NCBI RefSeq assembly: GCF_019649055.1
Contig: NW_026570224.1
Span: 3,639,750 to 3,703,749 of the forward strand
DNA: 64,000 nt
Source of the DNA: Paramacrobiotus metropolitanus
Taxonomy: Eukaryota; Tardigrada; Eutardigrada; Parachela; Macrobiotidae
Reading direction: 5' to 3'
The notes under the pieces are model-generated. The model did not search any database, was not told where the DNA came from, and worked only from the letters and a program-made list of their open reading frames with translations. Positions 46,301 to 60,200 of the stretch are shown here, piece by piece (the first letter of the stretch is position 1; each line of letters opens with the position of its first letter). The translations under genes were made by a program, and so were the position numbers.

Positions 46301-49085
46301 GAAAGTCAATTAATAAGAAGCTTCAGAACAGCGGACATTAAGTAGGCGTACTGTGCTACAATAGTAAAAATTAAAAGTCAACGCGCACTTTGCGAGAGCA
46401 AAGATGCAAGTACGTATTTATGCTTTTGCTATTTCGTGTGGATATTTTTAGATCATCAAGAAACCTAACCTGAAGTGCAACTTAACATAGAGTTGAAAGT
46501 CTAGAGATTGATTTGCAAAATTAATTAACCCAATCTGTTACGTACGTTAACAAGGTGGTTCAAATAGTCCGTGGATGCGATGCTTAAGCACAAATACGAG
46601 TGATAGTATGCGAATCCTTTGTATTTTATTATGCAATTCTCATGCGGCTCTGAGTTTTTAAGGTTGTATGTAAAATGAAAAAATTAGGTGTAAGTAACTG
46701 TGTTTGCAGTCTGTGTATTTTTTCGTAGTAGCACATAAAGCGGTAATTTTAATTTTAAGAACCGTACGCTTGCATGGTTTAATATTTTATATAGAGGGCG
46801 TGGTTCGCATGCGAAGTGTACTTTGCTTACCCAGTGCAGGTTGTAATTACGCATTATGCAAGACTCATAATTCTCATGGTAATCGCCATGCAGTTCGGTT
46901 CAAATTTAAATATTACGTAAGTACACACGATCGCCCTAGTATAGACATGTTTCTAAAAAAATGTAAAGAAGAAAGTATGTGACGTCAGACTTGGGTAGTT
47001 ATAACATATAACTTGATAACGTAACACGCGTTACTGGTAAGTTTTTTGAGTTTTAACGAAACTTTGAAGCGTAACTCGCAGCTAAAAAACTTAACTCTGA
47101 CGTAACGCATAGAAATCATATGTATTGTCTAGCAAACTAAAAACACACCAATAAATGCGAAAAACAAATAAGCGTACTGGGCTGTGTTATCATAAAAGTT
47201 GAACAGTAACGCACGTATATGTTGCGTCAACAAAGCGTGTTTACGTTGCGACATTTTATAATTATCAGCAGCGAAAATGGCCGATTCCTAAATTACTAAC
47301 ACACATTTATTAACCGTTTCTTGAAATGAAGACCTGCAGAAGAAGGTAACTGTACTACCGCATTTTTTACATTTCCCTAATTTAGTTCAAGTGCATGCTG
47401 TCTTTGCAGTTTTTACTGCATATACGAAAAAGGTGCACCTAACTTACACTCATTCTTTTATAAACCCACTTATATGTTTCCCGTTAAGAAAACATAAAGT
47501 AGTTTGGTATATTGCCAATAAAAATGAAAGTTTTGCACGTGCAGAATGCGTGGCCATAAGTACGTGTTTGTGCATTTGATATTGGGTAATGGTCAACAGC
47601 TATAACCTGAACCTGATTAAAAAAGACATAGAACTCAAAGTGTGAGTTTAAATAATTAAGTAAATTAAAACGCTTAATTCCGGCATCAAATTATTTTAGA
47701 CATTAATGTGAAATGAGATACAAAAAAGTAAACTTTCTCTATTGAGTTCTCTACATAAGTTGATTACATGGAATAAATACAGGGGTATGGGCACTATGTG
47801 TATTTTTTCAAATGGTTAGGTTGATGTACTACAGGTACATAGTACATACATGTTATGAACGTTGATTTTAAGCGTTTAACCATGTTAAGAGTAGGGAGGT
47901 TTTAAACGCAATTTGCACTGCATGCTGCATTAAATTAAATTACGTACCATGTAAAAGACGAGGAATGAAAAACGTAATTACTTTTGAGAGATTACACCCC
48001 GTTCACGCCAAGTTGGCGGTGTCCATTTAAAAAATTCCCATGAACCACTAGACAATATATTTAACGTTTTCTAACTTTTATGGGATCACTGAATCTATCC
48101 AACACCATTTGCAATTTGGGTTTCCAGGATTTGAGCTTGTTACGAATTACAGGAATTTTTAAACTAGAGAAGACCACTTTCAAAATGTGCTGCAGTCCAG
48201 CTATCTCGGTTTCTTTCCTCTCACATAAAATTCGTTTTAAATTCCCGTTTATGACGTAGTCCTAGGACGCCATGTCTGTTAACTTGGCCACTTGATGCCC
48301 CTCCTGGGTCGGGGCACCGGCATAACGGTGGGCGTGGCCAAAGTGTGGGACGATCTCCTTTGCGAGGTCACCATGCAGCCGAGGGAAGTCCTCCTTGAAC
48401 ATGCACCACAAAATACGATTCACGAGGTGTTAGGCGTTAACTTTTTCACCACCATCTTCAGCATAAGCGCGCCGCCCTCCATTGTAACTGTTTTCAATGG
48501 ACACCATCCCTTTTTTCAACTAGCGCTTTGTTCTGGCGAAAAAGCGATTTCGCTCCCCTAGGCGTTTTGCAGGTTCGGTCTAGTTGTTGACGTCTGGTTT
48601 TTTTTCACGAATCACTCTGTTGGGGGTCCTCAAATTGACCTCAATTTCAGGTGCCTAAAGTCGTTTCGGAATTTCTGGTTGAATTAAATTGTGTTTCAGC
48701 ACTGCCATGACTTGTTCCCTTGGTGCCTTCGCTTCGGGAAGTGTTTCTGGCAACACCCCAACCCAGTTAAAACAATCTGCTCAGCTTGTTAATAATTAGA
48801 TCGCGCTGAATTAGACGTACAACCTTTTGTATAGAACATTTTTTAGGAAAGCATTGCACGTGACGCTTGGTTATAAAATGGTTATGCATTACATTTACGC
48901 AGTCTAAAACGCAATGAGATTTGACGACGGTTTAATTTGAGGCCTATGGATTAACTATCTTATATTAAGGAGAGTGAGCAGTCTGTTTTCACTGTTTAAA
49001 GTTTCAATCATTTTAAATTTGTTTTCAATTTTGCAAACTTTAATTCGGAATTTATTACATTCCAGTGCTGTGACTGCTCAAACTG
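43317..49085 (+). repeat. Left arm of the palindrome
   Basis: 5,769 bp. Differs from the right arm mainly by absence of 139 bp at 48765/48766. It holds an internal diverged tandem duplication of about 143-bp period (43559-43805) with shared CGTATTA-TACAGTATACG and AAATG-CAAAACT blocks, plus many short open frames mirrored in the other arm. None of these resembles a known protein. Confidence 0.9.
47995..48765 (-). mobile_element. Truncated Tc1/mariner-type element (left-arm copy)
   Basis: Its outer TIR (47995-48021, CACCCCGTTCACGCCAAG start) is present next to a TA. The inner TIR and about 110 adjoining bp are deleted at 48765/48766. The rest matches the right-arm copy. Confidence 0.75.
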
Positions 49086-52000
49086 TCAGCACGCATCATT
49101 TTAATTAGTTTCTGCCAGCGCAAGGTCATTGTTATGTGAACTGGCCATTGCCGAATTAAAAAATATACTATCTTATGCCACAACAATTGCAATAAAATTT
49201 CAAATAATTATAATGTTGCGTATGAACTATCAAAGCAACTACGCACTGAAAATAATTACGTTATGGCTGCGTGCACGGGTAACTCATTCAAATTTTTATA
49301 TTAAATTTAAATAATATATAATTTAATTATAATTTTTTTATATAATTATTACTTATGGAAACTTACTCACTTAACCCATAATTTTTCAACGAAAAAAACA
49401 GTTAAGTACCTACAGCAAGTAGAAAAATGTACTGCGAAACTTGCTGTGCATAGCAAGTACAGTATATGTTACTACCTAATGGGCCAGGTCAATTGCATCT
49501 GGGTAACCACTGCGCGTCGGGTAACGGAGAAACGTGTAAAAATCTATCGTCCAATCGTAAGTCGAGTACGCTTCCGTCGCAAAAAAGAAATTGAACAACT
49601 GAAAAACTGAGGTGGAACCGAAAATTTCATTTTTGATGCTTTAATGTGGTACTACATCAAAAAAGTTAATTCTAAGTTCAGGAGTGTCAATCTGGGTCGC
49701 TGGATGCACTTTTGTTTCAACCAAACAAAAATTTTGTTGATCTGTGCAGGGGAGTTACGAGTTACTCGTAGTTTGGATAACGGTTGCGCTTTGATTTCGA
49801 AGCGCAACGGTTACACGCACGGGTAAGCTGAAAACACATCCCAGAATTCTGGTTTACCTATCAAATCGTTTACCAGCTTACGCGCCGTGACGATTTTTTA
49901 CCCGACTGCCGCTTGCGCGTCGCGTAAGACTTACACAGAGCCATTGACCTGGACCAATGCTTGTTAGTGCAGTACCATGAAGTTCTTGAAAGTCGCAGAA
50001 ACAACAGCCGAAGACGTGAGAATTTCTGTAATGCAGCCATGGCTACCGCGTTTGTTTTCCGGATGGATCATGGAACGGTCTTTTTTGAGCAGGGTCTGAT
50101 GCGAACACGCTTGGTGGCCGCCTATGAACCATGCAGTTGACACCATTTCTACTTGCATCAAGCCGCATAGAAATAATCTGAGCCGTAAAACGAAGTATCT
50201 GTAACTATTTTTAAATTATGTATGGCACATGAAAAAATACGTCAGAAACCGGTCGAAAAACTGTTGCGGTTGAATAAGACCAAAAAAACTATAAATGTTA
50301 CGACCGAAATTTAAAAATCATAAAAACAGTAAAAAGCCGTGCCCCAGCCAACACCCGTACGGATCCCCACAAAGGTCACCCGTGCAAACAGCGAATACCC
50401 GTGTCCCAACTCCGTGCACGCAGCCAACAACCGTGTTTCCCCGTGCACGCAGCATCGACCAAATAATTATGATCGAAGACATTGTGATTATTAACTGGAA
50501 AGTACTGTAACCAGATCGAAAGTGAATAATGGACTATAGCGGTTCAGCGGTTGCGAATCAGTTGACTGCTATTAGCGGGCGGAATGAAATTTAAAATGCG
50601 CAGAATGAGCGCAAATAATCTTTGGGGATATATCTGAGCAAAGTTTGATTGGTGGCTGTTCAGGTAAAAACTAATAGAATTTCTCAGAAAACTGTTCAAA
50701 AAACAAAACTTTCGAAGTAAAATGTCACATTTTTAATGTCCAAGGTTTTTTTCGGTCTACGCATCGGAAGTACTTAAAAGTTAAATGTACACATAAGAAT
50801 TGTGAAATCATGGATAGCTGAGAGCCTGAGAGTATTATTATTTTATTTACTAGCGTTATTACGTCAACGTCATATGCAACCTGCGTCTTAATAGAACCCG
50901 AATGGACAATTTGCAGTCCTTTCAGCTGCCCGTACTTTTAAACCGTCTTTAGTCAGCAAGAAAGTTGCTCATTTTAACTCCGTGAAAAGTCACAGATACT
51001 GTGCTAATAAATATTGTTAACTTACCTGTAACGCAACTTTTTGTCAATAAAAAAAATACTCTCTGAGTTGTACAGCGTAGGGTGACCTTCTCTTTCAGAA
51101 GCATAGCACATCCGCAGAGAGATTCCAAAGGCAACGATGTATTTATGGAAATAGCTACTATACGATTAATGGAGAAAACGATTTTCAAACTGCAATGCGC
51201 TTGTTTATATTGCCTCGCTGGCCCCATTCATTTTTATGGTTGCTCATTACATGGACTTTATACATCCACTAGATCCGCTACACAGGCAATAACTGAGTGA
51301 TAGTCATTATAATCCTGGTACAGATGTAGCCTTATCATTTTTGTACTGATTTCCCTATCTTTTTATACTGATTTCAAAGTCACAAGTACAGTACAAAAAA
51401 GTTGATTATGAGCTGCATGCAAATTGTTTGGTATCTGTAATAAAAAAAATTTTCTGATATGTAATCTACGTAACAAAATCTTTAGTACGGTAAATACTTG
51501 CAAGTTTAAATGTTCATTTTTGCATAAAAATGCACATAAGCACTTACATTTAAACTCTGCAACTAACTTCCGTTTAGTCCGCACTGATAACGTAAATGAT
51601 TTACGATACGATAATCTGCTTCTTAACAGGGCCACAGCTGTGTAGTACATAATCGGCACATCGTTATTTGATGCTATGTTTGCGCGTGAGAAAAATGATA
51701 CGAATCACACGCTTGTGCAGTTGCAATCATCCACAATTGAAAAGCGGTCCACAATCTTTGGCTCAGAATTATTAACAGGATACATTCTTTTCCACGGTTG
51801 TATTCACGTCACTACTGAAGCATTGCTCATAAAATATCGCCAGTCTCTAAATTTTTTTCTTGATAATGCTAAACAGAGCCGATCGTTTCACATAAATTTG
51901 ATGCGACAGAAGGAGAAACAGTTGTGAATTTTATGTCGCTGTTTCGGTCCTCTGGATTATGTGGATTTCCTGAAAATGTGCAACATTTCTATTAATCTGA

Positions 52001-53071
52001 CACGACGAATGACTACACTTCCTGCTTTATTTCTGTACGGTACTAAACCGTCTCTCGTCGCAGTTAAGGTTATTATTATTGGTGAGCAATTAATGGGGTC
52101 ATCATAAGACATTAACGCTTTATTTAAAACACTAATGCAAAAGCGGTCATATAATACTTGCATTCTAATAGAAAACCTGTACAGAATACTAGGGCCACTT
52201 CTATTATATCAACTTTTAACCAGTGTTGTATTTACTAACGCCCCAAAACCTTACTTACTTTTTACTTTTCGTCTGGCCATTGACTTTACTATTTACTTTA
52301 CTATTTACTTTTCATAATCTTTGTCCTTTACTTTTACTTACTTTTTACGTTGTTTCTCGTAACCTTAACTTACTTTTACTAACTTAGTAATAACTAGTAA
52401 AATAGTATTTACTATTCGTGTGTTGCGATAAATCGCAGTACGCAACCAAAGTTTTCAATATTGAATTTTGCCATATTCGTTTCATAAGTATATTACGTAT
52501 GTAAAACAAAAAAAACTGCTTCTACTCTGGGGCAGTGTGCACACCGATTAATTTTAATTTGTGCTCAGAAATGTTTTTCAACGAAGCGATTTGGTTCTGT
52601 ATAAAAATACAGCACTTATTTTTTGACAAAAATTAGCAAAAGTCATTACGCCGTGTCCGGTGCCAAGGTAAGTATTGCAGTGAAGCGACACTAGCTTATA
52701 TGCCTGACATTCACGTATCTCGCCCACCTAAGAGGTTGAAACGTCTGCAGCGCTGCGAAATTTTGGCAATTCAGAAGGAAATCTGTACTGCCAAACATAA
52801 CTGCTATGGGGAAAAAGCATGTTCACAGAATTCTGTTCATTCCCTTCACTTTTATCTGTTGCGGACGCTTATTAAAAAGACTGATTTACTAATTAAACTA
52901 TTCCCGTTTCGTGCTTCTTACTTTTACTTTTACTATTTACTTCTCAAGCCACGGCTGCTCTTACTTTTACTTTACTTTTACTTTTCCGTTTTGCTGCTTA
53001 CTTACTTTTTACTTAATTAGTAAGAGGCAAAAACGGCTTACTAAGTAAGGTTTACTATTTACTTTTACTAA

Positions 53072-53787
53072 CCAAGGCAGATTTTCCGATTCCAAACTCA
53101 GAAAAATCTAATCTTTTGCATAAACATAGTATGCCATCGCAGTATATTTAAAAAAATAATTTCAGCTGCTGACACTCAAAGGGCGTGGCCAAACAAAATT
53201 AATAAGTAAGTAATACTGCATGTTATTACTCTGCACTAGCGTTATACCCGCACAGGCTTTTTATAAAATGACAGCATATCAGGAAAGTTTCACCTCTTGT
53301 GGAAACTTAGTATTTTGCCATTTTTTTATGATTAATGAAAAATTTAATGTGCAAGCGTTAAGACGACAGAGTAGAAAAACCATTTTGTAGCTGCGATTCT
53401 TTGCGGTAGTGCAAGAGTACGTACCACATATCGCCACTGTATTTGCATCTGAATTTTGCTTTTTCTCACTGTGTGCAGTGTGCTCCCGAAACTTGTGATA
53501 AATATTAAAGTTCATTATTTTTTAAGGGTGCTATAGTCGTACACTGTCATTCGGTAAAAGATGAGAATTTCCTGATTTATTATTATTACACTGATGCAAA
53601 CAGCTGTTAGAGTACTGCACTAGTGCAGTGCAACAGTATGTGCTATTACTTAATTATTAATTTTGTTTGGCCACGCCATTTGAGTGTCAGCAGCTAAAAT
53701 TATTATTTTAAATATACTGCGATGGTATACTATGTTTCTGCCAAAGATCAGATTTTTCTGAATTTGGACTCGGAAAATGTGCCCTGG
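53072..53787. mobile_element. Foldback/MITE-like element inside the spacer
   Basis: Arms 53072-53213 and 53644-53787 are inverted copies of about 140 bp. Shared blocks include CAGAAAAATCT, AACATAGTAT-CCATCGCAGT, GCTGCTGACACTCAAA and GGCGTGGCCAAACAAAATTA. The intervening 430 bp has no gene. Confidence 0.75.
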
Positions 53788-54727
53788 TAAGTAAAGCAAC
53801 ACTGCTTTTAACGCGTATTTACGGAAGAAACATAAGCAGAAACCAAATACGATGAATAGTGCAGCAACATGATAATTGAGGGCTTTGTTTTATGTATTAT
53901 GAAAAGGTTGATTGCGTGTTAGTTTTTATTTAACACTTAGTTTAAACTTGTAAATTAACCGAATTTCCAGTGTGAACCCTATCTAAAAAACGCACGCGCG
54001 TGAAAACCGACCAAATGTTTTCCTTAATTTTTGAACGTAGTTGATTATCCTATTCAACTAATTACCTTCGGTGCATATGCAATTAAATACATTCTTCATT
54101 TTTATTTATCCAGATGTTTAATATTCCAGTTTTAAAACAGGTTTATGAGGCCTCATAATGCGGAATAGTGATTTTGGAGTTTCTGCTTTGTCCAGACAAC
54201 CTAAAAACAATATAGTAAATTCGGCAGGGCAATAGTTGAGCTGAAGTGATTTTACTTGCAGTTGCACTACTGATGAAGTTCGCGGTATTTGTTAAACTTT
54301 ACTAGGGCGCTACACTTTAATTAATTAAATATCAAAGACCAATAAAGTTTGAAATACAAATTAGTAACTGCATTTGCTTTAACAAATTCTTATCATCCGT
54401 TGTGATCACAACTTTTGCCATTATATTGCGGTAGTGATTATAATTTTTAATTTTATCAGTTTACATTGATAGTTTGGTATTATCATATCTAGTTACACAA
54501 AAAGATTTTTAAATACATTGCTTACAAAAGTTAAAAATTTTTTGAGATGCAATTTAGGTAAACTGGTAAAAGTTGTGGAAAGAGCAAAAATCTGAATATT
54601 ACGCCATAATTATGCGCACATTTCGTATTCAATGAAAGGTCATGAAAACACTGTAATTATTATTTCCTTACCTGCAATGTCGATAACGGCAGTCTGCTTA
54701 TAACGAAAGGTCATCCGAGCTTTACAG

Positions 54728-54822
54728 TACAGGATGACCTTTCCCTTTCAGCAGCATAGCATAACATCCGAATTAACCTACAGATGTTATGCTATGCTAC
54801 TGGAAGGGAAAGGTCATCTCTA
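54728..54822. repeat. Inverted pair of a dispersed spacer repeat
   Basis: GATGACCTTTCCCTTTCAGC and AGCATAGCATAACATC at 54732-54768 face their complements at 54783-54819. Direct relatives occur at 54855-54985 and 51085-51165, with the word AGATTCCAAAG in both. Confidence 0.65.
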
Positions 54823-55730
54823 CCTTTATGACCTGTCTCCAGGATTACCATTCTTTCCAGTAGCATAGCATGGCATTTGTAGATAGTTTTCATATCCAAG
54901 ATGGTCTTTTCCTTCCAGTAACATAGGATCACATCCGCAAATAGATTCCAAAGCCAATGCTAAGTCTATTCAAGTGGCTACAGCTAACTCACGAGAAAAT
55001 GATTGTTTTAGACGAAAATTGCCCTTAAACAGTCTTGGCCTAGTCAGCTTGGAATTGGTCAGGTACAGGGATTCCATACAGCGGAACCATTCATTATAAA
55101 TCGTTACGCCAGGATCGACTCCGTGGTATCGATTAAATTCCGGGTACACGCCAAAGACAGCAGCTCCAGACCTTAAAGTCGTAACATGCATAAACTTTCT
55201 GTATTTATAACTGCACCTACTATAGTAAATTCGGCAATTACTAAAATTATGTAATAAACTTTGATCGTAGATAAACTACTGAAACGCCATACTATTTAAT
55301 ATGTTGGTTATGTCAACTGTATCTGTTCAATAATTTCTGGTCGTCCTGTAGTACTCGTTTTTTTGGACGCGTTTACGGTGAAGATTATGATTATTCGGGA
55401 CAGCTAATAATAATAATTTTAGATTTAGTTTTTATTCGATATTATCAAATTTGAGGGTTAAAACTGTTTTGTTCAGCTTGACGTATAATCTAAGTCATCT
55501 TATGAACAAGTACGGTTTTGCCAATACACAATCCAGTTTTTTAGTGCACAATTAGCTGGCAGTCGTATTCTATTAAAGCGGTTAGGTAACCCTAAGATTT
55601 CTTTTGCAGCATAACTAAATTTGGTGACGATCGCGAAGAATTTTCTACAATCAAAAGCGTAAGGGAAGGAATTTAACTTTTCCGTAAATAATTTGAATTT
55701 CACAACAGTTATTTTATTTCAAATACATTT

Positions 55731-55981
55731 GTAAGAAGCCGCAGCAGTTGGTGGAATGTCTTCGCATAAACCTGGACATCAGAAGGAATTACCACTTTTT
55801 TTGAAAACCTGTTAGGTGACACTAGTACTAACGCGTATATTCAACTATACACCTAGATCAGCTAGTACTGTAGAAATAAAATTCCATGCTGTAACGACCT
55901 TTGTAGGTAGCCGCAGCATTTGGTGGAATGTCTGCACAAAACGTGGAGATCGGAAGAAATTACCAAATTTTGAAAACCGTT
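55731..55981 (+). repeat. Tandem duplication at the spacer/right-arm boundary
   Basis: Units 55731-55812 and 55901-55981, period about 170 bp. They share GCCGCAGCA-TTGGTGGAATGTCT, GGA-ATC-GAAG-AATTACCA and TTGAAAACC-GTT. The second unit ends within 5 bp of the arm boundary. Confidence 0.75.
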
Positions 55982-56307
55982 TGAGCAGTTTGAGCAGTCA
56001 CAGCACTGGAATGTAATAAATTCCGAATTAAAGTTTGCAAAATTGAAAACAAATTTAAAATGATTGAAACTTTAAACAGTGAAAACAGACTGCTCACTCT
56101 CCTTAATATAAGATAGTTAATCCATAGGCCTCAAATTAAACCGTCGTCAAATCTCATTGCGTTTTAGACTGCGTAAATGTAATGCATAACCATTTTATAA
56201 CCAAGCGTCACGTGCAATGCTTTCCTAAAAAATGTTCTATACAAAAGGTTGTACGTCTAATTCAGCGCGATCTAATTATTAACAAGCTGAGCAGATTGTT
56301 TTAACTA

Positions 56308-57212
56308 CACCCCGTTTACGCCAAGTTGGCGGTGTGTCATTTTAATTTTCTGGCGAACCCTATGGCGCATGTTTTGCCAGTGTTTTTAAAATTTATAGTG
56401 CAGTTTTCTTTTGCGCATTCATTAAACAAAAACGTAATGGATTTTGGGTTGGGGTGTTGCCAGAAACACTTCCCGAAGCGAAGGCACCAAGGGAACAAGT
56501 CATGGCAGTGCTGAAACACAATTTAATTCAACCAGAAATTCCGAAACGACTTTAGGCACCTGAAATTGAGGTCAATTTGAGGACCCCCAACAGAGTGATT
56601 CGTGAAAAAAAACCAGACGTCAACAACTAGACCGAACCTGCAAAACGCCTAGGGGAGCGAAATCGCTTTTTCGCCAGAACAAAGCGCTAGTTGAAAAAAG
56701 GGATGGTGTCCATTGAAAACAGTTACAATGGAGGGCGGCGCGCTTATGCTGAAGATGGTGGTGAAAAAGTTAACGCCTAACACCTCGTGAATCGTATTTT
56801 GTGGTGCATGTTCAAGGAGGACTTCCCTCGGCTGCATGGTGACCTCGCAAAGGAGATCGTCCCACACTTTGGCCACGCCCACCGTTATGCCGGTGCCCCG
56901 ACCCAGGAGGGGCATCAAGTAATAGTTAACAGACATGGCGTCCTAGGACTACGTCATAAACGGGAATTTAAAACGAATTTTATGTGAGAGGAAAGAAACC
57001 GAGATAGCTGGACTGCAGCACATTTTGAAAGTGGTCTTCTCTAGTTTAAAAATTCCTGTAATTCGTAACAAGCTCAAATCCTGGAAACCCAAATTGCAAA
57101 TGGTGTTGGATAGATTCAGTGATCCCATAAAAGTTAGAAAACGTTAAATATATTGTCTAGTGGTTCATGGGAATTTTTAAATGGACACCGCCAACTTGGC
57201 GTGAACGGGGTG
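56308..57212 (+). mobile_element. Complete-length Tc1/mariner-type element nested in the right arm
   Basis: 905 bp bounded by 27-bp TIRs (56308-56334 and 57186-57212; 26 of 27 bases match) and flanked by TA on both sides, the target duplication of the IS630-Tc1-mariner superfamily. The TIR contains its own short palindrome, CGCCAAGTTGGCG. A 95-codon frame on the minus strand (56936-56649) begins MSVNYYLMPLLGRG; it is opposite better-looking plus-strand remnants. At 905 bp the element is at the low end for an autonomous member, and its coding is broken by stops, so it is probably dead or non-autonomous. Confidence 0.75.
56947..57147 (+). pseudogene. Possible 3' remnant of the element's coding region
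   Basis: An open stretch of 66 codons ends near the 3' TIR. It reads GNLKRILCERKETEIAGLQH, then VIRNKLKSWKPKLQMVLDRF and ends IKVRKR. Composition is protein-like, whereas upstream in the same direction stops interrupt other protein-like pieces (for example RILWCMFKEDFPRLHGDLAK). I cannot place a DDE/D catalytic triad, so the transposase identity is inferred only from TIRs and TA. Confidence 0.35.
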
Positions 57213-60200
57213 TAATCTCTCAAAAGTAATTACGTTTTCATTCCTCGTCTTTTACATGGTACGTAATTTAATTTAATGCAGCATGCAGTGCAAATTGCGT
57301 TTAAAACCTCCCTACTCTTAACATGGTTAAACGCTTAAAATCAACGTTCATAACATGTATGTACTATGTACCTGTAGTACATCAACCTAACCATTTGAAA
57401 AAATACACATAGTGCCCATACCCCTGTATTTATTCCATGTAATCAACTTATGTAGAGAACTCAATAGAGAAAGTTTACTTTTGTATCTCATTTCACATTA
57501 ATGTCTAAAATAATTTGATGCCGGAATTAAGCGTTTTAATTTACTTAATTATTTAAACTCACACTTTGAGTTCTATGTCTTTTTTAATCAGGTTCAGGTT
57601 ATAGCTGTTGACCATTACCCAATATCAAATGCACAAACACGTACTTATGGCCACGCATTCTGCACGTGCAAAACTTTCATTTTATTGGCAATATACCAAA
57701 CTACTTTATGTTTTCTTAACGGGAAACATATAAAGTGGGTTTATAAAAGAATGAGTGTAAGTTAGGTGCACCTTTTCGTATATGCAGTAAAAACTGCAAA
57801 GACAGCATGCACTTGAACTAAATTAGGAAATGTAAAAAAATGCGGTAGTACAGTTACCTTCTTCTGCAGGTCTTCATTTCAAGAAACGGTTAATAAATGT
57901 GTGTTAGTAATTTAGGAATCGGCCATTTTCGCTGCTGATAATTATAAAATGTCGCAACGTAAACACGCTTTGTTGACGCAACATATACGTGCGTTACTGT
58001 TCAACTTTTATGATAACACAGCCCAGTACGCTTATTTGTTTTTCGCATTTATTGGTGTGTTTTTAGTTTGCTAGACAATACATATGATTTCTATGCGTTA
58101 CGTCAGAGTTAAGTTTTTTAGCTGCGAGTTACGCTTCAAAGTTTCGTTAAAACTCAAAAAACTTACCAGTAACGCGTGTTACGTTATCAAGTTATATGTT
58201 ATAACTACCCAAGTCTGACGTCACATACTTTCTTCTTTACATTTTTTAGAAACATGTCTATACTAGGGCGATCGTGTGCTTACGTAATATTTAAATTTGA
58301 ACCGAACTGCATGGCGATTACCATGAGAATTATGAGTCTTGCATAATGCGTAATTACAACCTGCACTGGGTAAGCAAAGTACACTTCGCATGCGAACCAC
58401 GCCCTCTATATAAAATATTAAACCATGCAAGCGTACGGTTCTTAAAATTAAAATTACCGCTTTATGTGCTACTACGAAAAAATACACAGACTGCAAACAC
58501 AGTTACTTACACCTAATTTTTTCATTTTACATACAACCTTAAAAACTCAGAGCCGCATGAGAATTGCATAATAAAATACAAAGGATTCGCATACTATCAC
58601 TCGTATTTGTGCTTAAGCATCGCATCCACGGACTATTTGAACCACCTTGTTAACGTACGTAACAGATTGGGTTAATTAATTTTGCAAATCAATCTCTAGA
58701 CTTTCAACTCTATGTTAAGTTGCACTTCAGGTTAGGTTTCTTGATGATCTAAAAATATCCACACGAAATAGCAAAAGCATAAATACGTACGTGCATCTTT
58801 GCTCTCGCAAAGTGCGCGTTGACTTTTAAATTTTACTATTGTAGCACAGTACGCCTACTTAATGTCCGCTGTTCTGAAGCTTCTTATTAATTGACTTTCT
58901 TCTTATTTCATTTCAACATGTTAGTCACTGTTATCTAGGGCTATAACTGACAGGCCATCACATATTGGCTTTCAAGCATTGCACACATGCTATAGGTAAC
59001 CAAAGTTCTGCTAATGCATTACATAAAATTTAATTGAAACTTATTTGTCGATTTTAGACTTGTTATTTCGGTTCTAAATTAATGTGTACTAACTTGCTAA
59101 ACTTGACTACTATGCGATATAAAATGCGTAAGCGCATTGACGTTTACCCGGTAGGCTAAAACGACTTTCGAGCTCACGTCACGCACTGAGGTTGCTTAAT
59201 TTTTGCAATTTATTTGCAGATTTTCATCTTCTCATTTTACTTGCAAGTCGCTTTTGAATGTAAGGCAATCTGTGAATAATTGTTGCGTAATATCATAAAT
59301 GCAATAGCTTACTGGGCATGCACCGTATACTTATTGCAAAACATCCTACCATCTCTGATTTTTATTTCTTATTTGCAATTCCATTTTATTCTTCTTTTGT
59401 CATTGCACATTGCTTACTCTTTGTTTTACATTGAAAATTTTACATGATCTTATTAGAATGACGGTACGTACAACAAACGCTGCAACCTTTTATTTAAATG
59501 CGTGCTAAGAGTTTTGCATTATCAAAGTCTGCAATTTCAGCTTTTGCTCAATGATTGAGAGCTGTATGCGCAGTTGTATGTATACTTTATCGACCTGCCA
59601 ACCTACATGCATGTGAAATTACTCTGCGTAATAAAACTGAGCGCTAAAGAAAGTCCAAATCTAAATGACTGCGAGAATGGGGCCAAGCGCAGCAACGGAA
59701 AGCGGACAAGGAACAAAGTGCGTAAACGACGCTGGTCAGTAAAGTGCGTAAATGACGCGCTTAACATACTTACTTGCAGCGTCACTGCAAACGCGTCCGA
59801 TCACTTTGGCCGCGTTACATTTCGGCCGCACAGTTCACTTCGGTCAACTTTTATTTTGGCCAACACTAATTCGACCAACGCTCATTTCGTCAAGTGTACG
59901 TTTCGGCTATCATAGGTTTCTTCAGTTTCCTACGTTTTTTGGGTTTTCTTAGTTTTTAGGCTTTCTTAAGTTTTCTTAGGTTTTCTGAGGATTTTCAAGT
60001 TTATTATTAGGTTTCTTAGGTTTCTCGTTCTCGTCATTTTTTGCCATGCGCAATAATCCCACTCCATTCCGACAGCCGCGGAAGTTCACAAACGGTAGCA
60101 TCTCATACTCTACATATATAAGTTGATTATGCAAAATAACGGCGCTGTAAAACCCCATAGCATTTGAGCAGCACGGGTATTAATTTCATGCACGGATATT

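Larger units (their letters stand above)
49086..55985. other. Spacer between palindrome arms
   Basis: 6.9 kb, AT-rich, present once. It contains degenerate TTTACT-type tracts (52240-52420 and 52915-53070), a 0.7-kb foldback (53072-53787), a family of short GGTGACCTTTC...AGCATAGCA repeats (51085-51165, 54700-54985) and a tandem duplication at its right edge. The longest open frames (51676-51927 on +, 54970-55191 on -) have no recognisable family. Confidence 0.6.

Noticed and set aside
48292-48561. 89-codon frame in the left arm, mirrored at 56649-56936, considered as a palindrome-encoded protein
   Set aside because: It lies inside the Tc1/mariner-type element on the strand opposite its better coding remnants, and resembles no known protein.
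51838-52420. CRISPR-like or satellite array from repeated TTTACT words
   Set aside because: Irregular degenerate tract without fixed repeat length or spacers; simple low-complexity sequence.
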